Of a stretch of DNA of 64,000 nt, positions 38,073 through 45,811 are shown in pieces. Every line of letters starts with the position of its first letter. Position 1 is the first letter of the stretch. Position numbers and translations under genes: made by a program. The notes under the pieces were generated by a model. It did no database searches, was not told the DNA's origin, and saw only the letters and a list, made by a program, of their open reading frames with translations. The stretch comes from Verrucomicrobiia bacterium DG1235 (lineage in GTDB: Bacteria; Verrucomicrobiota; Verrucomicrobiia; Opitutales; Opitutaceae). The stretch covers positions 1,450,556 to 1,514,555 of the forward strand of contig DS990592.1 in NCBI GenBank assembly GCA_000155695.1, given 5' to 3'.

Positions 38073-38927
38073 ATGATTTTAGCGAACCAGTGGGAGGACT
38101 ATGAAATTCTCGAATGCGGCGATGGCATGAAAAAGGAGCGCTGGGGCGACGTCGTCCTCGTGCGCCCCGACCCCCAAGTCATATGGCCGCGCGCCGGACG
38201 TGACTGGGGAGACTACGACGCCTACTATCAACGCAGCGCCAAGGGCGGAGGCACCTGGGACTACCGCAGACCCCTGCCCGAAAGTTGGATCATCCGCTAC
38301 AAGGACAGACGCTTCAAAATCCGTCCGACGAACTTCAAGCATACCGGCCTCTTCCCCGAGCAGGCAGTCAACTGGGACTGGTTCGGCAAAAAAATCGCCG
38401 AGCAAAAAAAGCCCGTCAAGGTTCTCAACCTTTTTGGATACACCGGAGGAGCAACCGTCGCCGCGGCCGCGGCCGGAGCAGAAGTCTGCCACGTAGACGC
38501 CGCGAAAGGCATGGTCGCATGGTGCCGAGAAAACGCAGCTCTCAGCAATCTCAACGAAGCGCCCATTCGCTACATCGTCGACGATTGCGCGAAGTTCGTG
38601 GATCGCGAAACTCGCCGCGGCTCCAAATACCACGGCATCATCATGGATCCGCCGTCCTACGGCCGAGGAAGCAAAGGCGAAGTTTGGCAATTTGAGCGCG
38701 ACCTCTACGGCCTCCTCAAAAAGTGCTCCAAAATCTTCGACCCCAGCGGGCTGTTCTTTCTCGTGAACGCCTACACCACAGGCGTGTCTCCTACTGTAGT
38801 TGGCAACCTGCTACGCGAGTCCATGTCCCGTTTCCCCGGTAAGGTCAGCTCCGGCGAAGTAGGCCTGCCAATCGCCAATACGCTTAACACTCTTCCATGC
38901 GGTCTTTACGCCCGTTGGGAAGCATAG
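38073..38927 (+). CDS. Class I SAM-dependent methyltransferase (RlmI/RlmK-like)
   Basis: The 284-aa methyltransferase has motif I VLNLFGYTGGATVAAAAAGA, an acidic ribose-binding turn (CHVDAAKGMVAWCRENA), VDDCAKFVDRE and motif IV IIMDPPSYGRGSKGE. The MDPPSYGRG form is typical of rRNA cytosine-C5-like or RlmI-type enzymes acting on amino-group or C5 positions. An N-terminal PUA domain is not evident. It is cytoplasmic. Acting on rRNA is a family inference. Confidence 0.85.
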   Translation: MILANQWEDYEILECGDGMKKERWGDVVLVRPDPQVIWPRAGRDWGDYDAYYQRSAKGGGTWDYRRPLPESWIIRYKDRRFKIRPTNFKHTGLFPEQAVNWDWFGKKIAEQKKPVKVLNLFGYTGGATVAAAAAGAEVCHVDAAKGMVAWCRENAALSNLNEAPIRYIVDDCAKFVDRETRRGSKYHGIIMDPPSYGRGSKGEVWQFERDLYGLLKKCSKIFDPSGLFFLVNAYTTGVSPTVVGNLLRESMSRFPGKVSSGEVGLPIANTLNTLPCGLYARWEA

Positions 38928-39035
38928 AGGCAATCCCTAGAGGTTATGTTACAATACACCTGAGTTTCCGCTTCGGGTTTGCATGAAACATATCGGACGA
39001 CAGACTTTCTATAGCCTGATAAACGTCCACTGGAA

Positions 39036-39893
39036 ATGCCGCGACACGACTTCGTAAAGAGCAAATTTTTCGACTTCTACCGAAACATAGACTACCCGAC
39101 CTATAAGCAGGAAAAGGAAGCTCTTCAAATCGAGCTGCTCAAACTGCAACATTGGGTTATAGCCAATAAAAAACGGGTCGCTATCGTTTTCGAAGGTCGC
39201 GACGCAGCGGGCAAAGGCTCTTCCATTAAACGCTTCATCGAGTACATGATGCCCAAGGATCTGCGGGTCGTTGAACTTGGCATCCCTACTCCCAAAGAAT
39301 CCAAATACTGGTTTCGCCGCTACGAGAAGCACTTCCCGAATCCGGGCGAAATCATATTCTTCGACCGCTCCTGGTACAACCGAGCCATGATCGAACCGAC
39401 CATGGGCTACTGCAAAAAGTCCCAGTACCGATACTTCATGAGCAAAGTACTCGACTGGGAAGAGAAGCACGTCGACGAGGGTCTTATCCTGATCAAACTC
39501 TACCTCTCCGTTGACAAGGAAACCCAGTTCGTCCGCTTCCAGGAACGAATCACCAACCCCCTCAAGTATTGGAAATACTCGGACAACGACGAAAAAGTCC
39601 GCGAATACTGGGACGTGCTCACCAAGTACAAGGAGCAAATGTTTGAGCGGACATCCTCAGACAAGAGCCCATGGGTCATTATCGGCTCCAACAATAAACT
39701 CGAAGCTCGGCTCAAAGCGATGCTCTACGTCCTCTCCACCATTCCGTACGACGAGTGGAAATCCTTCAGGCCGCTTTCGAAGAAAAAAACCCGCACCCGC
39801 TACAGCATCTCTATCGAAGGCGTCCCCTTCAACAACCTGAACTACCGCCAGTTCAAACTGCTGGAAACGCTCCAAAACCTCTATAATGCATAA
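39036..39893 (+). CDS. ppk2: Polyphosphate kinase 2 family protein
   Basis: The 285-aa enzyme transfers phosphate between polyphosphate and nucleotides. Walker A is VFEGRDAAGKGSSIKRF, Walker B region FFDRSWYNRAMIEP, with the lid segment ITNPLKYWKYSDND. Size fits class I (single-domain) PPK2, which usually makes NTPs from NDPs. It overlaps the Nudix-like gene by 8 bp, hinting at shared work on nucleotides or polyphosphate. Confidence 0.94.
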   Translation: MPRHDFVKSKFFDFYRNIDYPTYKQEKEALQIELLKLQHWVIANKKRVAIVFEGRDAAGKGSSIKRFIEYMMPKDLRVVELGIPTPKESKYWFRRYEKHFPNPGEIIFFDRSWYNRAMIEPTMGYCKKSQYRYFMSKVLDWEEKHVDEGLILIKLYLSVDKETQFVRFQERITNPLKYWKYSDNDEKVREYWDVLTKYKEQMFERTSSDKSPWVIIGSNNKLEARLKAMLYVLSTIPYDEWKSFRPLSKKKTRTRYSISIEGVPFNNLNYRQFKLLETLQNLYNA

Positions 39894-40326
39894 CATCCGC
39901 ACTGTCGAAGCGGCCGGCGGACTCACCCTCGACGCAAACGACAAGATCCTCTTCATCTTCAAAGATGGACGATGGGACCTCCCGAAAGGACTCATAGAGC
40001 GATCCAACTCGGCATCCCAAACAGCCCTCACAGAAGTAGCCGAAGAGACAGGTCTCGAAAGCGCTGACCTTCGCGTATTGACCGAATTGATACCAACGGT
40101 ACACGTATCAAAGTTCTCGAAAACCCGAACGCTGAAGCAAACTCGCTGGTTCCTTCTCCGCCACAATGGCGCCACCTCGACCTTCACACCTCAACGCGAA
40201 GAAGGAATCGTTCACTGCGACTGGATTCCCCTCTGGGACCTAGAGCGTCCACTGGCAAATTGCCCGGCCCGTATTCACTATTTGGTTAACTTCTGGCTTA
40301 AGGTCCGTAAAGAAATCAGCCTTTAA
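39886..40326 (+). CDS. Nudix-family protein with degenerate Nudix box
   Basis: The 146-aa product has the Nudix fold: AAGGLTLDANDKILFI, WDLPKGLIERSNSASQTALT and EVAEETGLE. Against GX5EX7REUXEEXGU, the first Glu (position 7) is Asn and the Arg (position 15) is Thr. The catalytic metal Glu residues at 16, 19 and 20 and Gly22 remain. It may hydrolyse a diphosphate at reduced rate or bind a ligand without turnover. The gene overlaps ppk2 by 8 bp, so the two are translated together. Confidence 0.85.
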   Translation: MHNIRTVEAAGGLTLDANDKILFIFKDGRWDLPKGLIERSNSASQTALTEVAEETGLESADLRVLTELIPTVHVSKFSKTRTLKQTRWFLLRHNGATSTFTPQREEGIVHCDWIPLWDLERPLANCPARIHYLVNFWLKVRKEISL

Positions 40327-40378
40327 GTCATTGCGCCTATAACCACAGATCTACCACCCGAATCCACTATCTGGATAC

Positions 40379-40410
40379 AAAAAAGGCGACACGCCGTAGG
40401 GAGTATCGCC
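40379..40410 (-). terminator. Rho-independent terminator after tRNA-Arg
   Basis: An 8-bp stem (40385-40392 with 40403-40410, one G-T pair) is followed on the minus strand by a run of T residues (40379-40384), just after the tRNA 3' end. Confidence 0.85.
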
Positions 40411-40418
40411 ATCTTAAC

Positions 40419-40495
<77 letters not shown>

Positions 40496-40574
40496 TTCAG
40501 TTATCGACTGCCCGGTAGGCGATCAAGGGTCAGGAAGAAAGTAGCTTTGATGGCTCCTTTCAAGGACTTTTTTC

Positions 40575-40609
40575 AAAAAAACGAAGCCGCCCGATTTTCA
40601 CCGGACGGC
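40575..40609 (-). terminator. Rho-independent terminator after hpf
   Basis: An 8-bp GC-rich stem (40586-40593 with 40602-40609, one G-T pair) is followed on the minus strand by TTCG and a seven-T run. It lies about 28 bp after the hpf stop codon. Confidence 0.88.
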
Positions 40610-40636
40610 CATTGTTAAATAGCTTGTTCCTTGGAC

Positions 40637-41008
40637 TTAGACTTTCGGCAGGCTCGCCGGAATATCGACCTCGTGGGTATCCTTCCGCTTCACCCTTTGC
40701 AGACGCGAACGGCGACGCAGCATGCGATCTAGCTTATCAACCAGCAAATCCACCGCCTTGTAGCAATCGGGATCCGAAACAGAGACGTTCATCGTGGGCC
40801 CGTTTATCTCAATATGCCCCTTTGCGATGAACTCGTGCTCGCTTCCACCCTTACCGTAGACGCATTCCAGTTCAACCTTGACCCGAATGATACGCTCCTC
40901 ATGCCTAAAGAGTCGCTCCACCTTCTCCCTTACGCTCTGCTTGATTGCCTCAGTCAGATCCATATGGATACCGGTGATGATTAGGTCGTGGTTGTTCTCA
41001 GTGTACAT
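40637..41008 (-). CDS. hpf: Ribosome hibernation promoting factor (short HPF)
   Basis: The 123-aa basic protein has the HPF/YfiA fold: DLIITGIHMDLTEAIKQSVR, VKVELECVYGKGGSEHEF, KGHIEINGPTMNVSVSDPDC and KAVDLLVDKLDRMLRR. Only the short domain is present; the dimerisation domain of long HPF is absent, so it would act with a separate partner or give HPF/RMF-type 100S particles. The ATG at 41008 follows a good AAGGAG ribosome-binding site at 41013-41018, which decides the start over an upstream extension. Confidence 0.93.
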   Translation of the reverse strand: MYTENNHDLIITGIHMDLTEAIKQSVREKVERLFRHEERIIRVKVELECVYGKGGSEHEFIAKGHIEINGPTMNVSVSDPDCYKAVDLLVDKLDRMLRRRSRLQRVKRKDTHEVDIPASLPKV

Positions 41009-41067
41009 GATACTCCTTTGGTTATTAGTTTTTCGACGGAAAGACCCAGCAATCCGGAGCAAACAGT

Positions 41068-41868
41068 ATGGGCTCTAGATACAACCTCGCTATCGTTACA
41101 GGAGGTTCTTCTGGGATCGGAAATTCAATCATCGAAGGATTGTTTAAGGTAGAACCGGACACCTCCGTTTTCAATCTTTCTCGGCGGATTCCGGCAACTT
41201 TTTCATACGGCTCCAAACTCCGTCACCTTGAATGCGATTTGGCGAATCGCGAACAAAGATCGAAAGTTTTCGACTCCCTAGAGCGTGAGCTGCGCCAAGC
41301 CCCAGCCGACGGGCAGATTCTCCTCGTAAACAACGCCGGATTCGGACTCTACGGCCCGCTCGACGCCAATCCCCCAGCCGAGCACCTCGAGCTCCTCGAA
41401 GTCAATATCTGCGCCCTGGTCGAACTTACCACTCGCTTGCTGCCTCTAATTAAGCAGCGTGGCGGCTCGATTATGAACATCGCCTCCACTTCCGCATTCC
41501 AGCCAACGCCCTTCCTCGCTACCTACGGAGCAAGCAAGGCCTTCGTGCTCAACTGGACGCTAGCCCTCAACGAAGAACTGCGAGGCTCCCGCGCCAACGC
41601 AATCACCGTCTGCCCAGGCCCCACCCGCACCGAATTCTTCCTCCGCGCCGGCTTCTCCAAACGCGTTATCCCCGCCGGATACAGTCATCAGCCAGAGCAA
41701 GTGGCCGCCCTTGCCCTGCAAGCCCTCGAACACGGCAAGCCCTACACCGTGACAGGCTTCCTAAACAAAGCCGCCTCCCTCTTCTCATCGCTTCTACCGC
41801 TCACGCTCAGAACACGCGTCGCCGGCAGAGTGATTAGCCGCTTCCGCCAAAACCCAGACCAAAAATAA
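41068..41868 (+). CDS. Short-chain dehydrogenase/reductase
   Basis: The 266-aa classical SDR has a cofactor loop TGGSSGIG, an NNAG segment (LLVNNAGFGLYG), catalytic Ser in NIASTSAF and YGASKAFVLNW with Tyr and Lys. The substrate is unknown. The C-terminus is a basic segment with no membrane helix. It lies 4 bp before the RluA-type synthase gene and may be co-transcribed with it. Confidence 0.9.
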   Translation: MGSRYNLAIVTGGSSGIGNSIIEGLFKVEPDTSVFNLSRRIPATFSYGSKLRHLECDLANREQRSKVFDSLERELRQAPADGQILLVNNAGFGLYGPLDANPPAEHLELLEVNICALVELTTRLLPLIKQRGGSIMNIASTSAFQPTPFLATYGASKAFVLNWTLALNEELRGSRANAITVCPGPTRTEFFLRAGFSKRVIPAGYSHQPEQVAALALQALEHGKPYTVTGFLNKAASLFSSLLPLTLRTRVAGRVISRFRQNPDQK

Positions 41869-41872
41869 CGAT

Positions 41873-42661
41873 ATGCCCGCAACCGAATGGGGATGGCTCG
41901 TCACGCCTGAAGAACTGGAAACCTGGATCCTGCAAAACGACGATCACGTACTGCTGATCAACAAGCCGGCCCTGCTCGTCTGCCATCCGTCAAAAAACGG
42001 CCCTTGGTCCTCCCTCGCCGGAGCCTGCCGAGAATACCTCCAGTCAGAACGCTCCCACCTCGTCTCCCGACTCGATCGCGAGACCAGCGGCATCGTCCTC
42101 TTCGCCAAGCATCGCCTCAAATCCCGACACCTGCAAATGGCGCTCGAGCAACGCAAAGTCTCGAAAACCTACCTCGCCATCCTCGAAGGCGAGCTCAAAG
42201 AGGAAACCCTCGTCGACGCACCTCTCGGTCCGGACACCCAAAGCATCGTGCACAGCAAAAACACCGTCCGCCGCGACGGCCGCAAGCAAGAGGCCCAAAC
42301 CAAGTACACCCCGCTCCACTCGAACGGCCGCTACACGCTCGCCAAAGTCGACCCCATCACCGGCCGCAAACACCAGATCCGAGCCCACGCCCTGCATATC
42401 GGACACCACATCGTCGGCGACAAACTCTACGGACCAGACGAAGGACTCTTCCTCGATTTCATCGAAGATGGCTGGACAGAGCAAATGGCTAAGATCCTCC
42501 CCATTAACCGCCACGCCCTACACGCCTACCGCATGGTCTTCGACCTCGAGACCGGCCCTGAGACCTACATCGCCCCCCTCACACCCGATCTCGTAGACTT
42601 TTGCCTCAAAAACCTCGACCTCGATGAGGATCGACTAGAGGAGATCCTTCAACAGCTATAG
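41873..42661 (+). CDS. RluA-family pseudouridine synthase
   Basis: The 262-aa enzyme isomerises uridine in rRNA or tRNA. The catalytic Asp lies in [19 protein letters not shown], with KTYLAILEGELK and the C-terminal GRKHQIRAHALHIGHHIVGD. It lacks an S4 domain, so it is distinct from the RluD-like protein at 50594-51517. RluA-family members of this size act on 23S rRNA or tRNA; the target cannot be told. Confidence 0.92.
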   Translation: MPATEWGWLVTPEELETWILQNDDHVLLINKPALLVCHPSKNGPWSSLAGACREYLQSERSHLVSRLDRETSGIVLFAKHRLKSRHLQMALEQRKVSKTYLAILEGELKEETLVDAPLGPDTQSIVHSKNTVRRDGRKQEAQTKYTPLHSNGRYTLAKVDPITGRKHQIRAHALHIGHHIVGDKLYGPDEGLFLDFIEDGWTEQMAKILPINRHALHAYRMVFDLETGPETYIAPLTPDLVDFCLKNLDLDEDRLEEILQQL

Positions 42662-42749
42662 GTTAAGGCGCTCTACTCCATTCCCCGATATGTAAACCAA
42701 ATATGAATTTACACTTTATTTAACAAGCCAAGTAGGTTCTAGTCCGAGC

Positions 42750-42857
42750 ATGAGATTTAACATGCTTGGCATCATTTCGCTTATGATCTCCGCGATCTTC
42801 ATCTGGATTTACGTGGTAGACTCGATTTGGACCATTGCCCGCACGTTAGTCGCTTAA
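42750..42857 (+). CDS. 35-aa hydrophobic membrane miniprotein
   Basis: ATG 42750 to TAA 42855-42857 encodes MRFNMLGIISLMISAIFIWI followed by YVVDSIWTIARTLVA. It has one predicted membrane helix, an amphipathic C-terminal end and two Trp. It stands alone between two larger genes, with a strong terminator 40 bp downstream, so the stretch is probably transcribed as its own unit. No ribosome-binding site is strong. No known family is recognised. It could be a small regulator of a membrane enzyme or a toxin-like peptide, but function is unknown. Confidence 0.5.
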   Translation: MRFNMLGIISLMISAIFIWIYVVDSIWTIARTLVA

Positions 42858-42897
42858 GAAAAGTACAGCTATCCCAAGTCCTTGAATTTAAAAAACC

Positions 42898-42933
42898 GGC
42901 CGCTCTTCACCCGAGAGCGGCCCTTTTATTTTT
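42898..42933 (+). terminator. Rho-independent terminator after miniprotein
   Basis: A perfect 9-bp stem (42898-42906 with 42914-42922), 7-base loop, then a T-rich run (CTTTTATTTTT). It serves the 35-aa gene and perhaps read-through from the pseudouridine synthase gene. Confidence 0.9.
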
Positions 42934-42994
42934 GTACTACGACAATCAAGCCACTCCCCACATCGTAGCATAGTCTCAACAACGCCTTCCCACC

Positions 42995-44350
42995 GTGCCC
43001 GACCAATCTTCCTCCGCAAAAAATCCCCTCAGCCTGCCCAACGTAAAACGCTTCATCGCGTTCCGCATCCTCTTCAACGCACGCTTCTACTACCCGATCT
43101 TCACCATCCTCTTTCTCGATTTCGGTCTGACGCTCGAGCAATTCGCGATTCTCAATACCGTTTGGGCAGTCACTATCGTCTGCCTTGAGGTCCCCTCAGG
43201 AGCCCTGGCCGACACCCTCGGACGTCGAAACCTAGTCGTGCTCGCCGCCTTCATCATGGTCGCGGAAATGCTCCTCATCGCTTTCGCTCCGATCGGAAAC
43301 ACCTCCATCGTCTTCTACCTCTTTCTCGCCAACCGCATCCTAAGCGGAGCAGCGGAAGCCGCTGCCAGCGGAGCAGACGAAGCCCTCGCCTACGATTCCC
43401 TCAAAGAAAACGGCATCGAAGACCAATGGGGCAAAGTCCTCGAACGCCAGATGCGCCTCCAATCCGTCGCCTTCGTCTTAGCGATGAGCCTCGGGGCCAT
43501 GCTCTACGACTTCGAGAAGCTCAATGCGGTCATCCAATTTCTGGGATTCGATTTCTCCATATCCAAGTCCCTCGCCATGCGCCTCCCCATCATTGGGACC
43601 CTCCTTCTCGGTTTCGGCGCCGTCTACACGACACTGGGAATGAAAGAGACCAGCGAAAACGAGCCGGTCGGGAACTCTTGGAAGACGATCAGACAATCCT
43701 TCGCCAGCACCCTCGAAGCGGGATCCTGGATACTGAAGACTCCGCTCGCTCTCGTCGTCATCTGCGCCGGCATGCTCTTCGACCACATCGTCCGCATGGT
43801 CCTCACGCTCAACAGCGAGTTCTACCGCCAAATCGAACTTCCAGAATTCAGCTTCGGCTTCATCGGAGCCGGACTCGCCATGTTCGGAACCATCATGCCA
43901 AAACTCGGCAAGGCCATGGCAGACCACAGAAGCAAGACATTCAACTTTCTTGCCCTTACCGCTTCCGTGGCAATCGGACTTTGGCTCATGTCCCAATTCG
44001 TTCCCTACTGGAGCGCCTTGCCAATGGTTCTAGTCTACAGCGGAATATTCCTAAACGGCTTTTTCGTAAGCCACTACCTCAATCAGATCACCGACTCGAA
44101 ACACAGAGCCACCGTCCTCAGCTTCAAAGGACTCTCCTTCAATCTAGCGTATGGAGCGATTGGATACATTTACGCAAACTCCATTGCCCGTCTTCGCCAA
44201 ACCGATGCCATAGCCGAGCTACCGGAAGACGCCGTCGAGGGCGCTCTCTTTCAAACGGCGTTTTCCTGGGGACCCTACTATTTCCTAATATTGGCGGCCA
44301 TCACCTTCGCCTTCGCAGCCTTTCGACTAAAAACAGCGGAGCAAACTTAA
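42995..44350 (+). CDS. MFS transporter
   Basis: The 451-aa membrane protein begins at GTG 42995 and has about 12 helices. The second loop reads GALADTLGRRN (the MFS GxxxDxxGRR motif), and the N-terminal half is conserved (FGLTLEQFAILNTVWAVTI, CLEVPSGALAD). It belongs to the poorly characterised MFS group with an EVPSG signature. The substrate is unknown. Its 3' end overlaps the next gene by 4 bp (convergent). Confidence 0.9.
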   Translation: MPDQSSSAKNPLSLPNVKRFIAFRILFNARFYYPIFTILFLDFGLTLEQFAILNTVWAVTIVCLEVPSGALADTLGRRNLVVLAAFIMVAEMLLIAFAPIGNTSIVFYLFLANRILSGAAEAAASGADEALAYDSLKENGIEDQWGKVLERQMRLQSVAFVLAMSLGAMLYDFEKLNAVIQFLGFDFSISKSLAMRLPIIGTLLLGFGAVYTTLGMKETSENEPVGNSWKTIRQSFASTLEAGSWILKTPLALVVICAGMLFDHIVRMVLTLNSEFYRQIELPEFSFGFIGAGLAMFGTIMPKLGKAMADHRSKTFNFLALTASVAIGLWLMSQFVPYWSALPMVLVYSGIFLNGFFVSHYLNQITDSKHRATVLSFKGLSFNLAYGAIGYIYANSIARLRQTDAIAELPEDAVEGALFQTAFSWGPYYFLILAAITFAFAAFRLKTAEQT

Positions 44351-45345
44351 GCCTGTTCGACTTCAAGCGCTTCCTCGACGCCTAGTCCCAGCTCGGAAAA
44401 CCACTCAGGCAAACTCGCCATGATCCTGAGGACAGTGCCGACATGAATCACCTGGCTTAAGGCAAGGCCCGATTCACTCACCTGCTGGGTCTTCTCCGTC
44501 ACCCCGTCCGATAACCGGGCGATAATTTCTAAGCGCGTCTTAAGCTGCTTAAATCTCTTATAGTAATCCGTATCCGTAAGTTGGACTTTCTTCGACCTTC
44601 GAGGACGCATCTCCAAGCTGATCTTCGAAATCTGATCGTTCAGCCAAACCTTGACCTCGTCCTGAAAATACTCCCGAAAGTCCCCTACCGCTTTCAGCAA
44701 TTGCTCCTGCAAGAGACGTACCTTTTCCTTGGATACCACTCTCATCAAGGCGACCAATTCCTGCGAACGCAATAGCTCCGGACTCAAGTCAACCATATCG
44801 CTATCGCTGTTCTTCTTCGCGTTCAGCATTCTGTGGTTCACCAAAATGTGCCTCAGGTGCTCCTGGATATCCATGTACGACATGTACCCCACCTCGCTAC
44901 GAAACGAACCCCACTGTCTGTCGCACACGGACTGAAATTTCTTGGAACGAACGGCATGCGTCTCACCCTCGTGCCCAAACGAATTCGAAGCATAGCCGCC
45001 CGCCACTTGTTCAAACACCTTCGCCGTCACTTGGGCGAAATCCTCAAGCTTCGACCGTCCAGCCTCCTCGATATCACAAAGAAGCTTTTCACAATGCTTC
45101 TCCAAAACCTCCAACTCGTTCTCCTCCACCAACGGCTCCTTGGGAGCAAGCTCCTTCACCTTGTCATCCATTTCGCCGAAATTCGACGCCGCAGCAACCG
45201 CCGTCTTAGACGAGTCGCGCAGTACCTGAAATGCGATATAACAAGCGATGCCAAAAAACGCGCACACCGCTACGCCGCCCAACACATCAGTGATGGCGTC
45301 GCTTGGGTGGCCCCCAGGCAAAGCGGCTATCTGCAAAAATTCCAT
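44347..45345 (-). CDS. Membrane-anchored coiled-coil protein, unknown function
   Basis: The 332-aa product has one N-terminal membrane helix (VLGGVAVCAFFGIACYIAFQ) followed by a cytoplasmic helical body. Several heptad-like stretches are seen, for example EENELEVLEKHCEKLLCDIE and SKEKVRLLQEQLLKAVGDFR. No catalytic motif or known domain is recognised. The ATG at 45345 was chosen over one two codons upstream. It is convergent with the MFS gene. Confidence 0.65.
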   Translation of the reverse strand: MEFLQIAALPGGHPSDAITDVLGGVAVCAFFGIACYIAFQVLRDSSKTAVAAASNFGEMDDKVKELAPKEPLVEENELEVLEKHCEKLLCDIEEAGRSKLEDFAQVTAKVFEQVAGGYASNSFGHEGETHAVRSKKFQSVCDRQWGSFRSEVGYMSYMDIQEHLRHILVNHRMLNAKKNSDSDMVDLSPELLRSQELVALMRVVSKEKVRLLQEQLLKAVGDFREYFQDEVKVWLNDQISKISLEMRPRRSKKVQLTDTDYYKRFKQLKTRLEIIARLSDGVTEKTQQVSESGLALSQVIHVGTVLRIMASLPEWFSELGLGVEEALEVEQA

Positions 45346-45498
45346 AAGCACTCTATCGATTACGAGTTTGAGTACCCATTAATTCGACAGGATTACTCCG
45401 TGGTTAACCCCTGTGACACACAAGAGCTTCACCTCAGTCAGACATGAGCATAATTAGCATCCTTTTAACGCCCGGACCGCGTCTCAGCCAATCGTCTC

Positions 45499-45732
45499 CT
45501 AGCTCTTCACGTCGAGCAGCGAGCCCAACATTTCGTCCTGAGCCTGAATCACCTTCGCATTCGCGCCGTACATCGTCTCCGCATTGGCCAATTCAACGAT
45601 CCGATTCGAGCTGAAATCGCCCTGGGCGATCGCGCCAGCCGCTTTGTTCAACTTACGTTCTCCCCTTTGCATGCCCTCTTTCGCTTTATCGAAAATCGTC
45701 GAAGCGCTCGTACTGACTGCCCGGATTGCCAT
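45499..45732 (-). CDS. Orphan flagellar rod/hook C-terminal-like small protein
   Basis: The 77-aa product ends with NRIVELANAETMYGANAKVI and QAQDEMLGSLLDVKS, which closely resembles the Flg_bbr_C domain at the C-terminus of FlgB/FlgC/FlgG/FlgE (typically VxxxNAxxAYxANAKVIxTxDEMLxxLL). The N-terminal amphipathic helix MAIRAVSTSASTIFDKAKEG also has the heptad style of rod proteins. No other flagellar gene lies in the window, so it is an isolated, shortened homologue. The ATG at 45732 is preferred over an upstream TTG. Whether it forms filaments or belongs to a flagellum elsewhere is unknown. Confidence 0.65.
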   Translation of the reverse strand: MAIRAVSTSASTIFDKAKEGMQRGERKLNKAAGAIAQGDFSSNRIVELANAETMYGANAKVIQAQDEMLGSLLDVKS

Positions 45733-45811
45733 GCTGTATGATAGCAAACCGTGGCAAGAAAAAGCTATCGAGCAATAAGCTCAAATTTCGATGAGCGCTT
45801 TACTCTATCGC

